Part shown: positions 8,748 to 16,516 of the stretch, one piece after another
How the letters are laid out: the number at the start of each line of letters is the position of its first letter
Numbering within the stretch: the first letter of the stretch is position 1
Assembly: GCA_003478355.1 (NCBI GenBank)
Contig: QUFC01000006.1
Coordinates: forward strand, 1 to 64,000
Direction of reading: 5' to 3'
DNA length: 64,000 nt
Source: Lachnospiraceae bacterium AM48-27BH
Lineage (GTDB): Bacteria; Bacillota; Clostridia; Lachnospirales; Lachnospiraceae
Translations under genes and position numbers: made by a program
Notes under the pieces: model-generated
Databases searched by the model: none
Seen by the model: only the letters and a program-made list of their open reading frames with translations
What the model was told of the DNA's origin: nothing

Positions 8748-10142
8748 ATGCGTAAGATTTGGAATAAAGGACACCGTATCAGAGCAAGCGACAAGCACCT
8801 TGTTTACCATTTTTCCATAGGAACGCTTCTGTTTCTGTTCGTGGCGGTTCTTTTGCTAGTCAATATCAAACAGCTCATGCATACCGATTGGGAACATTTC
8901 AGCTTGTTAGAAAATGGCTTGACGCTTTCCCCTTACAACTTCATAACCATACTGATAGCGACTGGTGTTTGTGCATTGATCGCTTTTCTGTATTACCGCT
9001 TCTGTTACGACAATTTCAAGAAGCTCCTGCACCGTCAAAAGCTGGCACGAATGATACTGGAAAATAAGTGGTATGAAGCTGATACCGTACAAGACAGCGG
9101 TTTTTTTACTGACCTGCAAAGCAGATCAAGGGAAAAAATCGTCTGGTTTCCAAAAATTTATTATCAAATGGAAAAGGGACTGCTTCATATCCGCTGTGAA
9201 ATTACGCTGGGAAAATATCAAGACCAGCTTTTACGGTTAGAGGATAAATTGGAAAGTGGCTTGTATTGCGAGCTGACCGACAAGACCTTACATGACGGCT
9301 ATATCGAATATACCCTGCTTTATGATATGATAGCGAACCGCATTACCATTGATGAAGTACGGGCAGAAAACGGCTGTCTAAAGCTGATGAAAAATCTTGT
9401 CTGGGAATATGACGCACTCCCTCACGCTCTGATTGCTGGAGGGACGGGTGGCGGTAAAACCTATTTTCTGCTGACGCTCATTGAAGCCTTACTGCATACC
9501 AACGCTGTCCTTTACATCTTAGACCCGAAGAACGGTGACCTTGCAGACTTAGGGACAGTTATGGGAAATGTGTATCATACCAAAGAAGAAATGATAGATT
9601 GCGTCCATGCTTTTTATGAGGGCATGGTACAGCGAAGTGAGGAAATGAAACGACACCCGAACTATAAGACTGGCGAAAACTATGCCTATCTGGGACTGCC
9701 ACCCTGCTTTCTTATCTTTGATGAATATGTGGCATTTTTTGAAATGCTGGGGACGAAGGAAAGCGTGAGCCTACTTAGCCAGTTAAAGAAAATCGTTATG
9801 TTAGGGCGACAAGCAGGTTATTTCCTTATCGTTGCCTGCCAGCGTCCAGACGCAAAGTATTTCTCGGACGGTATCAGAGATAACTTCAATTTCCGTGTGG
9901 GATTGGGGCGTATCAGCGAATTAGGTTACGGTATGCTGTTCGGTTCAGATGTGAAAAAGCAGTTTTTCCAGAAGCGTATCAAGGGGCGTGGTTATTGTGA
10001 TGTGGGAACAAGCGTGATAAGCGAATTTTATACGCCTTTAGTCCCGAAAGGGCATGATTTTTTGCAGACAATCGGTTCTCTTGCACAAGCAAGGCAGGAC
10101 GGGACGGCGACGTGCGAAGCGAAAGGCGACGGCACGGACTAG
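8748..10142 (+). CDS. FtsK/SpoIIIE-type coupling ATPase (Tn916 Orf21, TcpA-like)
   Basis: The 464-residue protein has two N-terminal membrane helices (about 21-40 and 62-82), Walker A GGTGGGKT (231-238) and Walker B CFLIFDEY. It would recognise the relaxase-bound ICE DNA and feed it to the type IV secretion channel. AAAGGATTGATTGATTT lies before the ATG. oriT follows immediately, and then the relaxase gene, as in Tn916 and ICEBs1. Confidence 0.95.
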   Translation: MRKIWNKGHRIRASDKHLVYHFSIGTLLFLFVAVLLLVNIKQLMHTDWEHFSLLENGLTLSPYNFITILIATGVCALIAFLYYRFCYDNFKKLLHRQKLARMILENKWYEADTVQDSGFFTDLQSRSREKIVWFPKIYYQMEKGLLHIRCEITLGKYQDQLLRLEDKLESGLYCELTDKTLHDGYIEYTLLYDMIANRITIDEVRAENGCLKLMKNLVWEYDALPHALIAGGTGGGKTYFLLTLIEALLHTNAVLYILDPKNGDLADLGTVMGNVYHTKEEMIDCVHAFYEGMVQRSEEMKRHPNYKTGENYAYLGLPPCFLIFDEYVAFFEMLGTKESVSLLSQLKKIVMLGRQAGYFLIVACQRPDAKYFSDGIRDNFNFRVGLGRISELGYGMLFGSDVKKQFFQKRIKGRGYCDVGTSVISEFYTPLVPKGHDFLQTIGSLAQARQDGTATCEAKGDGTD

Positions 10143-10146
10143 CCGT

Positions 10147-10205
10147 TGCTGGTGTGGCGTAAGCCACGCCAGCAGGTAAAACCCCTCGGTATCTAACAGA
10201 GGGGT
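10147..10205 (+). other. oriT: Origin of transfer (oriT) region
   Basis: Between the coupling ATPase and the relaxase genes, ACCCCTC (10181-10187) and GAGGGGT (10199-10205) flank GGTATCTAACA. This closely resembles the Tn916 nic region, where inverted C- and G-runs flank a TATCTAACA core. Upstream, GCTGGTGTGGC-GTAA-GCCACGCCAGC (10148-10173) forms a strong 11-bp hairpin that could assist relaxase recognition or terminate the preceding gene. The rest of 10206-10325 has no gene. Confidence 0.85.
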
Positions 10206-10325
10206 ACGTTTGCAAATAGACAATAGACAAAAAACATAGGAAACATAAGGCTTCTGGCATGGTTTCCTAGCAAAAATCGGCTGTGAAGTCGCCTTAAAAA
10301 ACTTCACACTTGACAGATTGGGGGT

Positions 10326-11522
10326 ATGGTTCTGAATGAAGAACAATGGATAAAAGAATTACGGGAGAAACGGATTGCTTACGGTATCTCACAAGGCAGG
10401 CTGGCGTTGGCTTCTGGTATCACAAGGGAATATCTCAACAAGATAGAAAGTGGAAAAATGAAGCCGTCAAAGGAACTTCTGGAAATGCTGTATAAAGAGC
10501 TGGCAAGGTTCAATCCAGAAGCACCGCTTACCATGCTGTTTGATTATGTAAAAATTCGTTTTCCCACGCTGGATATACAGCACATCATCAAAGATATATT
10601 AAAATTGAATATCAATTATATGCTCCATGAAGATTACGGACATTACAGTTATACGGAGCATTATTCATTAGGGGACATCTTTATCTATACGTCGGCTGAC
10701 GAAGAAAAAGGTGTCCTTTTAGAGTTAAAGGGTCGGGGGTGCAGGCAGTTTGAAAGTTACCTGCTGGCACAGCAAAGAAGCTGGTATGACTTTCTTATGG
10801 ACGCACTTGTAGACGGTGGCGTGATGAAGCGTATCGACCTTGCTATCAACGACCATACGGGCATTTTGGATATTCCAGAGCTTGCGGAAAAATGCAGGAA
10901 ACGGGAATATATCGGAAAGTCCAGAAGCTATAAGTTTTACCAGTCGGGCGAGCTTATCAAGCACAGAGAGGACGACAGAGAATATATGGGACGTACCCTT
11001 TATCTTGGTTCTCTGAAATCAGATGTGTATTTCTGTATTTATGAAAAGGACTATGAGCAGTACGTCAAGTTAGGGACACCTCTGGAAGAAGCCGACATTA
11101 TCAACCGTTTTGAGATACGGCTTAGAAATGAACGTGCCTATTATGCAGTACGAGATTTGCTGACCTATTATGACGCAGAGCAGACCGCCTTTTCTATTAT
11201 CAACCAGTATGTGCGGTTTGTTGATGAAGAACCAGACAAGCGAAAAAATGACTGGAAACTCAATGACCGCTGGGCTTGGTTTATCGGCGATAACAGACAG
11301 AGCTTGAAGCTGACGACAAAGCCAGAGCCTTACACCTTAGACCGTACATTGCGGTGGGTACAACGGCAGGTAGCACCGACCTTGAAAATGCTGAAAAAGA
11401 TTGATAAGGGAAACGGTACAGACTACATGGAAACAATCGAACAGCAGGCAAAGCTCACAGAAAAGCATGAAATGATAATCAAACAGCAGACGACCCCTGC
11501 AAAAGATTTGGTGGAAAGTTAG
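10326..11522 (+). CDS. Relaxase/replication initiation protein (Tn916 Orf20, MobT/Rep_trans family)
   Basis: 398 residues. The N-terminal part (about 8-65) is an XRE-type helix-turn-helix (ISQGRLALASGITREYLNKIESGKMKPSKELLEML). The rest is the Rep_trans/RstA-type domain that nicks oriT and starts rolling-circle replication of the excised ICE. The conserved block YGHYSYTEHY...ELKGRGCRQFE is visible, followed by RIDLAINDHTG with likely metal or catalytic acidic residues. A GGGGG run lies only one base before the ATG, so the true start may be a few codons downstream. oriT is immediately upstream. Confidence 0.92.
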   Translation: MVLNEEQWIKELREKRIAYGISQGRLALASGITREYLNKIESGKMKPSKELLEMLYKELARFNPEAPLTMLFDYVKIRFPTLDIQHIIKDILKLNINYMLHEDYGHYSYTEHYSLGDIFIYTSADEEKGVLLELKGRGCRQFESYLLAQQRSWYDFLMDALVDGGVMKRIDLAINDHTGILDIPELAEKCRKREYIGKSRSYKFYQSGELIKHREDDREYMGRTLYLGSLKSDVYFCIYEKDYEQYVKLGTPLEEADIINRFEIRLRNERAYYAVRDLLTYYDAEQTAFSIINQYVRFVDEEPDKRKNDWKLNDRWAWFIGDNRQSLKLTTKPEPYTLDRTLRWVQRQVAPTLKMLKKIDKGNGTDYMETIEQQAKLTEKHEMIIKQQTTPAKDLVES

Positions 11523-11534
11523 GAGTGATAAAAA

Positions 11535-11669
11535 ATGTGGGTATTATTAAAAGACTTCCTGCTGGTATCTATGGGAATGGGTATCGGCGTAGTCTTGATG
11601 TGTATTTTGAATGTCGGCAAAGAAGCTGACTATAAAATGAAACAATTAGAAGAAAGCGAGGACAATTAA
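11535..11669 (+). CDS. Small membrane protein, DUF3789-like
   Basis: 44 residues: MWVLLKDFLLVSMGMGIGVV, then LMCILNVGKEADYKMKQLEE and SEDN. One membrane helix (about 8-26) is followed by a charged tail. AGGAGTGA precedes the ATG, and the stop TAA abuts the next ATG (11670). Small proteins of this type sit at the same place in many Tn916-like elements. The function is unknown; location and topology suggest a conjugation-channel accessory. Confidence 0.75.
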   Translation: MWVLLKDFLLVSMGMGIGVVLMCILNVGKEADYKMKQLEESEDN

Positions 11670-11891
11670 ATGAATTTCGGACAAAATTTGTATCAATGGT
11701 TTTTATCAAACGCACAGAGCTTGGTGCTTATGGCGATTGTGGTTATCGGTATCTACTTAGGGTTCAAGCGTGAGTTTTCAAAGCTCATTGGCTTCTTAGT
11801 AGTTGCCTTGATTGCTGTCGGCTTGGTATTCAATGCTGGCGGTGTGAAAGATGTACTGTTAGAGCTGTTCAATAAGATTATCGGTGCATAG
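11670..11891 (+). CDS. Conjugation membrane protein (Tn916 Orf19 / TcpD-like)
   Basis: 73 residues with two membrane helices (about 14-30 and 38-56) separated by a short basic loop GFKREFSK. It matches Orf19 of Tn916 and the TcpD family, small inner-membrane partners of the coupling and channel proteins. It is directly coupled to the preceding DUF3789-like gene. The downstream YgiT-type gene interrupts the usual step from orf19 to ardA. Confidence 0.85.
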   Translation: MNFGQNLYQWFLSNAQSLVLMAIVVIGIYLGFKREFSKLIGFLVVALIAVGLVFNAGGVKDVLLELFNKIIGA

Positions 11892-11972
11892 AATTTTATT
11901 GTGATGCTGATATGAGAATGGTATAATATAAATATAAAGAAAGCGATAAGATTTTATTAGGGAGGGCTTATA

Positions 11973-12224
11973 ATGAAATGTACAGAATGCAATAACACTC
12001 TACATAAGACAATAGGCGAATTTTCAATGAGTATTGACGGGAAAACTATAAAAGTGATAAATGCTCCTATTTTACATTGTAAAAACTGCGATTTAGTAGT
12101 TGTTGACGATGAAATAAAGAACAATGCAAAAGAATTCGCAAAAATATATTTATCCGATAATATTCTTGATTATGCAGAATGCGAAGCTGGAACTATGATA
12201 CCAATAATGAATTTGCTTTTTTAA
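11973..12224 (+). CDS. YgiT-type zinc-finger protein
   Basis: 83 residues with two CxxC pairs, CTECNN near the N-terminus and CKNCDL at about residue 34, separated by a beta-strand region. This is the zinc ribbon of YgiT/MqsA-like proteins without a helix-turn-helix. In other genomes such domains pair with DUF4258 or MqsR toxins, but no toxin partner is present here, and the C-terminal helix-turn-helix of MqsA is missing. It has GGGAGG before the ATG and its own AT-rich leader, so it looks like cargo inserted between orf19 and ardA. Confidence 0.75.
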   Translation: MKCTECNNTLHKTIGEFSMSIDGKTIKVINAPILHCKNCDLVVVDDEIKNNAKEFAKIYLSDNILDYAECEAGTMIPIMNLLF

Positions 12225-12279
12225 TCTGATATTTTATCAAAGAAAATATAGGACGAACAATTTCATATCCATACACACA

Positions 12280-12311
12280 AAGCAGTTAGTCTTGGGATTG
12301 ACTGCTTTTTT
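12280..12311 (+). terminator. Hairpin with U-tract, second near-identical copy
   Basis: AAGCAGT-TAGTCTTGGGATTG-ACTGCTTTTTT differs from the copy at 8691 by a single loop base. It follows the YgiT-type gene and precedes the ardA operon. In both places the hairpin sits at the downstream edge of a gene or gene pair not found in Tn916. Confidence 0.65.
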
Positions 12312-12341
12312 CTTACCTAAATTTCAGATTGGAGTGATAAA

Positions 12342-12638
12342 ATGAACGATATTTTTAAGGATATGCAGTCAAAAGTCGGCTGTGAATACATTTCCGACCT
12401 GCCCTCTTATAAGCGTAAGGTTTGGCAGGAAATGAAACGGCTGAACCCTGCTGACTATGAAGAAAGACAGTTAGAAGATTTTTCAAAGTATGTGTTTGGT
12501 ATGTCGTACCAGACCTTAAAAGATGTGATGAAACAACAGAAAGGACGTGAGGAACAATGCAGGAAACAAGGGTGCTGGTGGAAACGAAAAGAACAACTGG
12601 CGAAGAAACAACATCATACTGGTTCGACTTGCCGATAG
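12342..12638 (+). CDS. Hypothetical ICE protein upstream of ardA
   Basis: 98 residues: MNDIFKDMQSKVGCEYISDL... with a hydrophilic helical core and a very basic tail rich in Lys, Arg, Cys and Trp. The final 27 residues overlap the ardA start in another frame, so the true protein may have been extended by overlap. A good ribosome binding site (TTGGAGTGATAAA) supports translation. No motif of known function was seen. Position next to anti-restriction genes suggests an early-expressed transfer accessory. Confidence 0.6.
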   Translation: MNDIFKDMQSKVGCEYISDLPSYKRKVWQEMKRLNPADYEERQLEDFSKYVFGMSYQTLKDVMKQQKGREEQCRKQGCWWKRKEQLAKKQHHTGSTCR

Positions 12639-13060
12639 ATGTTGCCGAGTTTGAAGAAAAGTTGGGTGTCGATGCAGAAAGTGGGGAGTACCGCATTATC
12701 GAAAAGGTGTTGCCTTATGCTGATGAAGTCCACGAACATACAAGCGTGTATCAGCTCAACGAATTAGATTTTATGTATCGCCAGCTTTCAAGCGATATGC
12801 AGGAAGAATATGTATCACTGCTTACGGTGTTTGAGAATTTAGAAGCACTTTATATTTGCAGGAACGTGATTACCGTTTATCCCGACTGCAAAAGCATGAT
12901 AGATGTTGCAAGGCAAAAGCTGATGAACGACCCGACGTTCAAACATTTATCCGAGGACTGTCAAGCATACTATTTTGACTTTGAAGCCTATGCTTCTCAC
13001 TTGCAGGAACACGGGAAATTTTTAGTAACGGAACACGGTATCTTTGAACTGCCAGAGTAG
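12557..13060 (+). CDS. ArdA-like anti-restriction protein, first copy
   Basis: 167 highly acidic residues. The block VYPDCKSMIDVARQKL and the tail YYFDFEAYASHLQEHGKFLVTEHGIFEL align with the end of ArdA, a DNA mimic that blocks type I restriction enzymes on entry into a new cell. It is more divergent from Tn916 Orf18 than the next gene. GGACGTGAGGAACA lies before the ATG. It is followed 17 bases later by a second ArdA. Confidence 0.8.
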   Translation: MQETRVLVETKRTTGEETTSYWFDLPIDVAEFEEKLGVDAESGEYRIIEKVLPYADEVHEHTSVYQLNELDFMYRQLSSDMQEEYVSLLTVFENLEALYICRNVITVYPDCKSMIDVARQKLMNDPTFKHLSEDCQAYYFDFEAYASHLQEHGKFLVTEHGIFELPE

Positions 13061-13077
13061 GAAATGAGGTGGTGCTT

Positions 13078-13581
13078 ATGATTGATGATATGGCGGTTTA
13101 TATTGCTAATCTTGGCAAATACAATGAGGGCTATTTAGTCGGTGCGTGGTTCACATTTCCTATTGACGAGGAAGATGTAAAAGAAAAAATCGGATTGAAT
13201 GAACAGTATGAGGAATACGCTATCCATGATACCGACAACTTCCCTATTGCGATTGGCGAGTATGTTTCCATTGAAGAACTAAACTCTATGTATGAAATGA
13301 TAGAGGAACTTCCCAACTATATCGTAGAGTGTCTGGACGAATTTATCAGCCACTATGGGACGCTGGAAGAAGTCGTGGAACACAAGGACGACATTTATTA
13401 TTATCCCGACTGTGAAACCATGACAGACGTTGCCTACTACTACATAGACGAATTGCAGGCACTTGGCGATATTCCACCCAGCTTACAGAACTACATTGAC
13501 TATGAAGCCTACGGGCGAGATTTGGATATGGGCGGTTGCTTTATTGAAACAAGCCGAGGTATGTGCGAGATACCATATTAA
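13078..13581 (+). CDS. ardA: ArdA anti-restriction protein (Tn916 Orf18-like)
   Basis: 167 residues from ATG 13078 (170 if GTG 13069 is used). MIDDMAVYIANLGKYNEG and LVGAWFTFPID match Tn916 Orf18 closely, and YIDYEAYGRDLD near the C-terminus is the anti-restriction motif. The strong acidity fits its role as a DNA mimic protecting the incoming ICE from type I restriction-modification. ATG 13078 is favoured because GAGGTGG lies 5 bases upstream. Together with the preceding gene it forms a tandem ardA pair. Confidence 0.92.
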   Translation: MIDDMAVYIANLGKYNEGYLVGAWFTFPIDEEDVKEKIGLNEQYEEYAIHDTDNFPIAIGEYVSIEELNSMYEMIEELPNYIVECLDEFISHYGTLEEVVEHKDDIYYYPDCETMTDVAYYYIDELQALGDIPPSLQNYIDYEAYGRDLDMGGCFIETSRGMCEIPY

Positions 13582-13637
13582 CGCTGGAAGATCAGCGACA
13601 AGCATTGTTCCTACTGACAGCGTATTTCTCTTTTAAG

Positions 13638-13664
13638 GGGCAGTCTGAAAATGGCTGTCCTTTT
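13638..13664 (+). terminator. Leader hairpin with U-tract before the transfer channel operon
   Basis: GGGCAGTC (13638-13645) pairs with GGCTGTCC (13653-13660) through eight pairs including two G-U. TTTTCTATTTT and the AAAGGAG of the next gene follow. The string CTGTCCTTTT(T)CTATTTT recurs at 23826, before the sigma-like gene, suggesting a shared attenuator type. Confidence 0.55.
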
Positions 13665-13689
13665 CTATTTTGAAAGGAGCTGAAAGAAC

Positions 13690-14088
13690 TTGAAAAAGAT
13701 TAAGAGCTACACGGGTATCTGGAACGTGGAAAAAGTCTTGTATGCAATCAATGACTTTAACTTACCCTTTCCCGTTACCTTTACACAGATTACATGGTTT
13801 GTGATTACAGAATTTATCATCATTCTGTTTGGGGATATTCCCCCACTTTCCATGATTGAGGGAGCATTTCTCAAATACTTTGGTATTCCCGTTGCTCTCA
13901 CTTGGTTTATGTCGCAGAAAACCTTTGACGGAAAGAAGCCGTACAGCTTTTTGAAATCACAGATAACCTATGCCCTGCGACCGAAAATCACTTATGCAGG
14001 AAAAGCCGTAAAACTGCATAAGCAGACCTTGAATGAAACAATCACGGCAGTAAGGAGTGTGAACTATGTTCCCGATAAAATATATTGA
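13690..14088 (+). CDS. Conjugation protein TcpE family (Tn916 Orf17)
   Basis: 132 residues starting at TTG, as inferred from alignment of MKKIKSYTGIWNVEKVLYAINDFNLPFPVTF with Orf17 and from AAAGGAG upstream. Two membrane helices (about 31-50 and 55-75) and KKPYSFLKSQITYALRPK are typical. TcpE-type proteins help assemble the conjugation channel in the cytoplasmic membrane. The stop overlaps the VirB4 gene start by 23 bases, so translation is coupled. Confidence 0.9.
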   Translation: MKKIKSYTGIWNVEKVLYAINDFNLPFPVTFTQITWFVITEFIIILFGDIPPLSMIEGAFLKYFGIPVALTWFMSQKTFDGKKPYSFLKSQITYALRPKITYAGKAVKLHKQTLNETITAVRSVNYVPDKIY

Positions 14089-16516
14089 CAATAACCTTGT
14101 CTGGAACAAGGACAATGAGGTGTTCGCTTACTATGAGCTGATACCGTACAACTATTCTTTCTTATCCGCAGAGCAGAAATTTATCGTGCATGACAGCTTT
14201 CGCCAGCTTATCGCACAGTCCCGTGAGGGTAAAATTCATGCCTTGCAGATTGCCACAGAAAGCTCAATCCGAAGTCAGCAGGAGCAGTCAAAAAAACTGG
14301 TAACTGGAAAATTAAAGGAAGTTGCTTACCAGAAGATAGACGAACAGACCGAAGCGTTAGTATCTATGATTGGGGACAATCAAGTGGACTACCGCTTTTT
14401 TCTTGGCTTTAAGCTCATGGTTACGGAAGAACAGCTCAATCTGAAGAACATCAAAAAATCGGCGTGGCTGACGTTCACAGAATTTCTCCATGAAATGAAC
14501 CACACGCTGATGAATGATTTTGTTTCCATGCCGAATGATGAAATCAACCGTTACATGAAAATAGAAAAGTTACTGGAAAATAAAATCTCCCGTCGTTTCA
14601 AGGTGCGTCGCTTGGAAATCAATGATTTTGGGTATCTCATGGAACATCTTTACGGCAGGGACGGTATCGCCTATGAAGATTATGAGTACCAGCTACCAAA
14701 GAAAAAATTGAACAAAGAAACGCTGATAAAATACTACGACCTTATCCGTCCGACAAGGTGTGTGATTGAAGAAAGCCAGCGATATTTACGCTTGGAACAT
14801 GAGGACAAGGAAAGTTATGTGTCCTATTTTACCGTCAATGCGATTGTCGGCGAGCTTGATTTTCCGTCAAGTGAAATCTTCTATTTCCAGCAACAGCAAT
14901 TCACATTCCCCGTTGATACTTCTATGAATGTAGAAATCGTGGAGAACCGAAAAGCATTAACAACCGTACGCAACAAGAAAAAGGAATTGAAAGACCTTGA
15001 CAATCACGCTTATCAAGCAGGAAGTGAAACCAGCTCAAATGTGGTGGACGCTTTAGACAGCGTGGACGAGCTGGAAACGGACTTAGACCAGACAAAAGAA
15101 AGTATGTATAAATTAAGCTACGTTATACGGGTGTCTGCACCCGATCTTGACGAGCTGAAACGCCGTTGTGATGAAGTCAAAGACTTTTACGACGACCTCA
15201 ATGTAAAGCTGGTACGTCCTGCTGGGGATATGCTGGGGCTTCATTCTGAATTTTTACCTGCCAGCAAGCGATATATCAATGACTATGTGCAGTATGTAAA
15301 ATCAGACTTCTTGGCAGGGCTTGGCTTTGGAGCGACCCAGCAGTTAGGGGAAACTACGGGTATCTATATGGGCTATTCCGTTGATACGGGAAGAAATGTG
15401 TACCTGCAACCGTCTTTAGCTTCGCAGGGCGTAAAAGGTACAGTTACCAACGCTTTAGCGTCTGCTTTTGTCGGTTCGCTTGGCGGTGGAAAGTCGTTCT
15501 GCAACAATCTTCTGGTGTATTATTCGGTGTTGTTTGGCGGTCAAGCAGTCATTTTAGACCCCAAAGCCGAGCGTGGCAACTGGAAAGAAACACTTCCAGA
15601 AATCGCCCATGAAATCAATATCGTAAATCTTACCAGCGATAAAGACAATGCAGGACTTCTTGACCCATTCGTGATTATGAAGAATGTAAAGGACGCTGAA
15701 AGTCTGGCAATCGACATCTTAACATTCCTTACGGGTATTTCCTCTAGGGACGGCGAAAAATTCCCCGTGTTACGAAAAGCGGTTCGTTCCGTTACCCAGA
15801 GCGACAGTCGGGGCTTGCTCCATGTAATAGACGAGCTACGCCGTGAAGATACGCCCATATCAAGAAATATCGCAGACCATATCGACAGCTTCACGGACTA
15901 CGACTTTGCACATCTGCTGTTTTCAGACGGTACGGTGGAAAATGCAATCAGCCTTGATAACCAGCTCAATATCATTCAAGTAGCCGACCTTGTACTGCCA
16001 GATAAGGACACGACCTTTGAAGAATACACGACTATTGAATTATTGTCGGTATCTATGCTGATTGTGATTAGTACCTTTGCCCTTGATTTTATCCATTCGG
16101 ACAGAAGTATTTTTAAGATTGTCGATTTGGACGAAGCGTGGGCGTTCTTAAACGTGGCACAAGGCGAAACTTTATCAAATAAGCTGGTTCGTGCTGGACG
16201 TGCTATGCAGGCAGGCGTTTATTTTGTTACACAATCTTCTGGGGACGTGGCAAAGGAAAGTCTGAAAAACAATATCGGCTTAAAATTCGCTTTCCGTTCT
16301 ACTGACATCAACGAGATAAAACAGACCTTAGAATTTTTCGGTATCGACAAGGACGATGAAAACAACCAGAAACGGCTTCGTGATTTGGAGAACGGACAAT
16401 GCTTATTGCAGGACTTATACGGGCGTGTCGGTGTGGTACAGATACACCCAGTTTTTGAAGAACTGCTACACGCCTTTGATACCAGACCGCCCGTACAGAG
16501 AAATGAGGTGGAGTGA
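14066..16516 (+). CDS. VirB4-like conjugation ATPase (Tn916 Orf16, TcpF-like)
   Basis: 816 residues. Walker A GSLGGGKS lies at about 470-477, AVILDPKAERG follows, and Walker B appears as IFKIVDLDEAW. This is the motor that energises assembly and DNA passage through the type IV secretion channel, equivalent to VirB4. The length equals the family norm. It overlaps orf17 at its start and orf15 by 4 bases at its end (ATGA), as in Tn916. Confidence 0.95.
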   Translation: MFPIKYIDNNLVWNKDNEVFAYYELIPYNYSFLSAEQKFIVHDSFRQLIAQSREGKIHALQIATESSIRSQQEQSKKLVTGKLKEVAYQKIDEQTEALVSMIGDNQVDYRFFLGFKLMVTEEQLNLKNIKKSAWLTFTEFLHEMNHTLMNDFVSMPNDEINRYMKIEKLLENKISRRFKVRRLEINDFGYLMEHLYGRDGIAYEDYEYQLPKKKLNKETLIKYYDLIRPTRCVIEESQRYLRLEHEDKESYVSYFTVNAIVGELDFPSSEIFYFQQQQFTFPVDTSMNVEIVENRKALTTVRNKKKELKDLDNHAYQAGSETSSNVVDALDSVDELETDLDQTKESMYKLSYVIRVSAPDLDELKRRCDEVKDFYDDLNVKLVRPAGDMLGLHSEFLPASKRYINDYVQYVKSDFLAGLGFGATQQLGETTGIYMGYSVDTGRNVYLQPSLASQGVKGTVTNALASAFVGSLGGGKSFCNNLLVYYSVLFGGQAVILDPKAERGNWKETLPEIAHEINIVNLTSDKDNAGLLDPFVIMKNVKDAESLAIDILTFLTGISSRDGEKFPVLRKAVRSVTQSDSRGLLHVIDELRREDTPISRNIADHIDSFTDYDFAHLLFSDGTVENAISLDNQLNIIQVADLVLPDKDTTFEEYTTIELLSVSMLIVISTFALDFIHSDRSIFKIVDLDEAWAFLNVAQGETLSNKLVRAGRAMQAGVYFVTQSSGDVAKESLKNNIGLKFAFRSTDINEIKQTLEFFGIDKDDENNQKRLRDLENGQCLLQDLYGRVGVVQIHPVFEELLHAFDTRPPVQRNEVE

